Below the pieces are notes generated by a model. It did no database searches. It saw nothing but the letters and a program-made list of their open reading frames with translations, and was not told the origin of the DNA. The position numbers were made by a program, and so were the translations under genes. From OMG group bacterium (GTDB taxonomy: Bacteria > Pseudomonadota > Gammaproteobacteria > Pseudomonadales > Azotimanducaceae), in contig JAAXGW010000039.1 in NCBI GenBank assembly GCA_012267385.1, positions 7,264 to 71,263 of the forward strand: a stretch of 64,000 nucleotides of DNA. Reading direction: 5' to 3'. Below, one piece after another: positions 62,593 through 64,000 of the stretch (within the stretch, counting starts at the first letter, position 1; every line of letters begins with the position of its first letter).

Positions 62593-63684
62593 ATGGAAGG
62601 GGACGAACAGTTCATCGGTGCAGTCAAAATCCCTGGAACGGTCTACTTAGTTGGTGGTGCTGTGCGGGATAGGATGAGAAAAGCCGAGGTAGACACCGAC
62701 AAAGATTGGGTTGTGGTCGGTGCTACTATAGCGGAAATGCAAACAGCGGGCTTCGTTCAGGTTGGCGCTCACTTTCCGGTTTTTTTACATCCAGTTTCTA
62801 AAGAAGAGTACGCGCTTGCTCGAACTGAGCGAAAGCTAGGTGAAGGACATAAAGGCTTCGAAACGGATAGCAACCCAAGTGTCACAATAGAAGAAGATTT
62901 ACAACGACGTGATTTGACGATCAATGCCATGGCGATTGGAAGTGATGACACAGTGATCGATCCTTGGGGTGGCCTAGCTGACATTGACGCAAAGATGTTG
63001 CGACACGTATCAGACGCATTTGTCGAAGATCCGTTGCGAGTATTTCGAGTAGCCCGATTCACAGCACTACTACCTGATTTCGAAATAGCAAAAGAGACAC
63101 AAGAGTTGATGGTGCAGATGCGAGAAGAGTTGTCGACCTTACCTGCGGAACGAATTTGGTTCGAATTTGCAAAAGCAATGCGCGGACTCACTCCATATCG
63201 ATTCTTCGAAACGTTAAATGACGTTGGCGCAGTCGATCCTTGGTTTAGTGATCTTGCGACTTTGAGTGTCGCAGGTTTGATCCGCGAACGCTGGCTTCGC
63301 CATGCCAATGCTGTCGCTGCGATAGGTTGGCTCCATAACGAAGATTCAGTCACCAAGTTTTGTCGTCGGCTGAAAGTTCCAGGTAAGTTATTTCGCTTAG
63401 TGCGGAGCGTCGCGCGTCACGGTCAAGCGCTCTGTGAGCTACAAGAAAAGAGTCCTACTGATGTGATGCGCGTGCTTCAGCTTAGTCATGCTTTGAGACC
63501 GGGCGACGCTTTTGCTCGATTGGTCGATGCGGTTGAGGCTTGTTCAAGTACCGATTTATCTGCGGTTCGCGAATTAGTACAACAACTAAAACAGCTACGT
63601 GTTGAAAATGTGTCGCCGGAACAGTACGGTCGCGAGTTGCAACTTCGTCGATTGAATTTCATCGAATCTCGGTTCACTCGGTAG
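62593..63684 (+). CDS. cca: CCA tRNA nucleotidyltransferase (short form, no HD domain)
   Basis: 363 residues, shorter than the E. coli enzyme because the C-terminal HD phosphohydrolase part is absent, as in other single-domain forms. VYLVGGAVRDRM at 18-29 opens the head; D36 and D38 in DTDKDWVVVG are the metal aspartates; LQRRDLTINAMAIG and EDPLRVFRVARFTAL follow. It adds or repairs the CCA end of tRNAs. Its stop is two bases from the end of the convergent tsaD gene. Confidence 0.94.
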   Translation: MEGDEQFIGAVKIPGTVYLVGGAVRDRMRKAEVDTDKDWVVVGATIAEMQTAGFVQVGAHFPVFLHPVSKEEYALARTERKLGEGHKGFETDSNPSVTIEEDLQRRDLTINAMAIGSDDTVIDPWGGLADIDAKMLRHVSDAFVEDPLRVFRVARFTALLPDFEIAKETQELMVQMREELSTLPAERIWFEFAKAMRGLTPYRFFETLNDVGAVDPWFSDLATLSVAGLIRERWLRHANAVAAIGWLHNEDSVTKFCRRLKVPGKLFRLVRSVARHGQALCELQEKSPTDVMRVLQLSHALRPGDAFARLVDAVEACSSTDLSAVRELVQQLKQLRVENVSPEQYGRELQLRRLNFIESRFTR

Positions 63685-63686
63685 CA

Positions 63687-64000
63687 TTATTGGACAGGAT
63701 CGAGTCGGTCTAAATCCCATCTTGGTCGCACCGCGATCGAGAGAGAATCAGATAGTCCCGCAGTTAATCGCTGATGCCCGGCGAACGCGACCATCGCGCC
63801 ATTATCGGTACACAAGTCGTCCGAAGGAAAGTGGACCTGACAGTCGAGGGTTTGTGCCTGTTCACGAAGGGTTTTGTTCGCAGCTACGCCTCCGGCAATC
63901 ACGAGGGACTTTACTTTCGTCTTCTCGATTGCACGCTGACATTTGATCACTAGCGTTTCAACGACAGCCCTTTCAAATGATGCTGCAATGTCGGCAAGAC
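63687..64000 (-). CDS. tsaD: tRNA threonylcarbamoyladenosine synthase subunit TsaD, 3' end
   Basis: Partial gene: the 3' end runs to 63687 and the frame stays open to the window edge. The visible C-terminus reads DIAASFERAVVETL, VIAGGVAANKTLREQAQTL, DLCTDNGAMVAFAGHQRL and RPRWDLDRL, which is the end of TsaD (Kae1/YgjD). With TsaB, TsaC and TsaE it makes the t6A modification on tRNAs that read ANN codons. An internal GTG at 63950 is a coding valine here, not the start. Confidence 0.93.
   Translation of the reverse strand, partial: LADIAASFERAVVETLVIKCQRAIEKTKVKSLVIAGGVAANKTLREQAQTLDCQVHFPSDDLCTDNGAMVAFAGHQRLTAGLSDSLSIAVRPRWDLDRLDPVQ

Overview
The window reads as a contiguous piece of a gammaproteobacterial chromosome. 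Evidence: an mreBCD-yhdP-tldD-pmbA block divergent from gatCAB, the calX-kdsC-lptCAB-rpoN-hpf-ptsN-rapZ-ptsO block, lptD-surA-rsmA-apaH divergent from amgK-murU, a Pseudomonas-type Fur, coq7 (ubiquinone), and a complete Gram-negative envelope toolkit. Base composition looks moderate, coding density is high, TTG and GTG starts are common, and many genes overlap by 1-8 bases. No rRNA, tRNA, CRISPR array, prophage or insertion sequence was seen. The species cannot be named from the sequence.

Layout. 1-479: no gene, one nested inverted repeat. 480-6255 (minus): gatC-gatA-gatB, a ferredoxin-NADP reductase, a YrbL-like kinase-fold protein and a zinc-ribbon methyltransferase. 6592-15732 (plus): mreB-mreC-mreD, yhdP, tldD, pmbA. 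15959-23804 (minus): a DsbA-like protein and the Lpt/nitrogen-PTS/sigma-54 block. 23954-26574 (plus): ibaG, murA, zapE. 26612-31437: a quinoprotein dehydrogenase, fur (minus), a double-ABC ATPase and a VOC protein. 31434-39011: slipin/NfeD pair, a DUF4258-like protein, a radical SAM protein, a dehydrogenase, a CinA-like protein, a sucrase/ferredoxin-like protein and an acyltransferase. 39207-47713: a secreted unknown, prmA, purH, purD, coq7, an OsmC-VOC fusion (minus), a SulP transporter and a PEBP protein. 48237-57391 (minus): amgK, murU, rpe, gph, an ion channel, a PD40-amidohydrolase, a hydrolase-fold protein without its serine, and a glycosyltransferase split by a frame change. 57403-64000: lptD, surA, rsmA, apaH, cca and the 3' end of tsaD (minus).

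How it fits together: most genes serve the cell envelope. These cover lipopolysaccharide transport (lptA, lptB, lptC, lptD) and Kdo synthesis (kdsC), outer-membrane protein folding (surA), peptidoglycan synthesis and recycling (murA, amgK, murU), cell shape (mreBCD) and lipid traffic (yhdP). The rest is core housekeeping. Compared with the same loci in Pseudomonas and Escherichia, several usual members are missing (maf, rng, yjgA, kdsD, pdxA, apaG), which suggests a compact genome.

The least ordinary part is the minus-strand run 48237-54199: a voltage-gated channel gene with an in-frame TAG at codon 7, translationally coupled to a 1085-residue PD40-amidohydrolase, followed by a serine-less hydrolase coupled to a two-piece glycosyltransferase. 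The OsmC-VOC fusion at 44481-45323 and a possible 37-residue membrane protein at 47801-47914 are also worth checking. No wholly new multi-gene system could be demonstrated.
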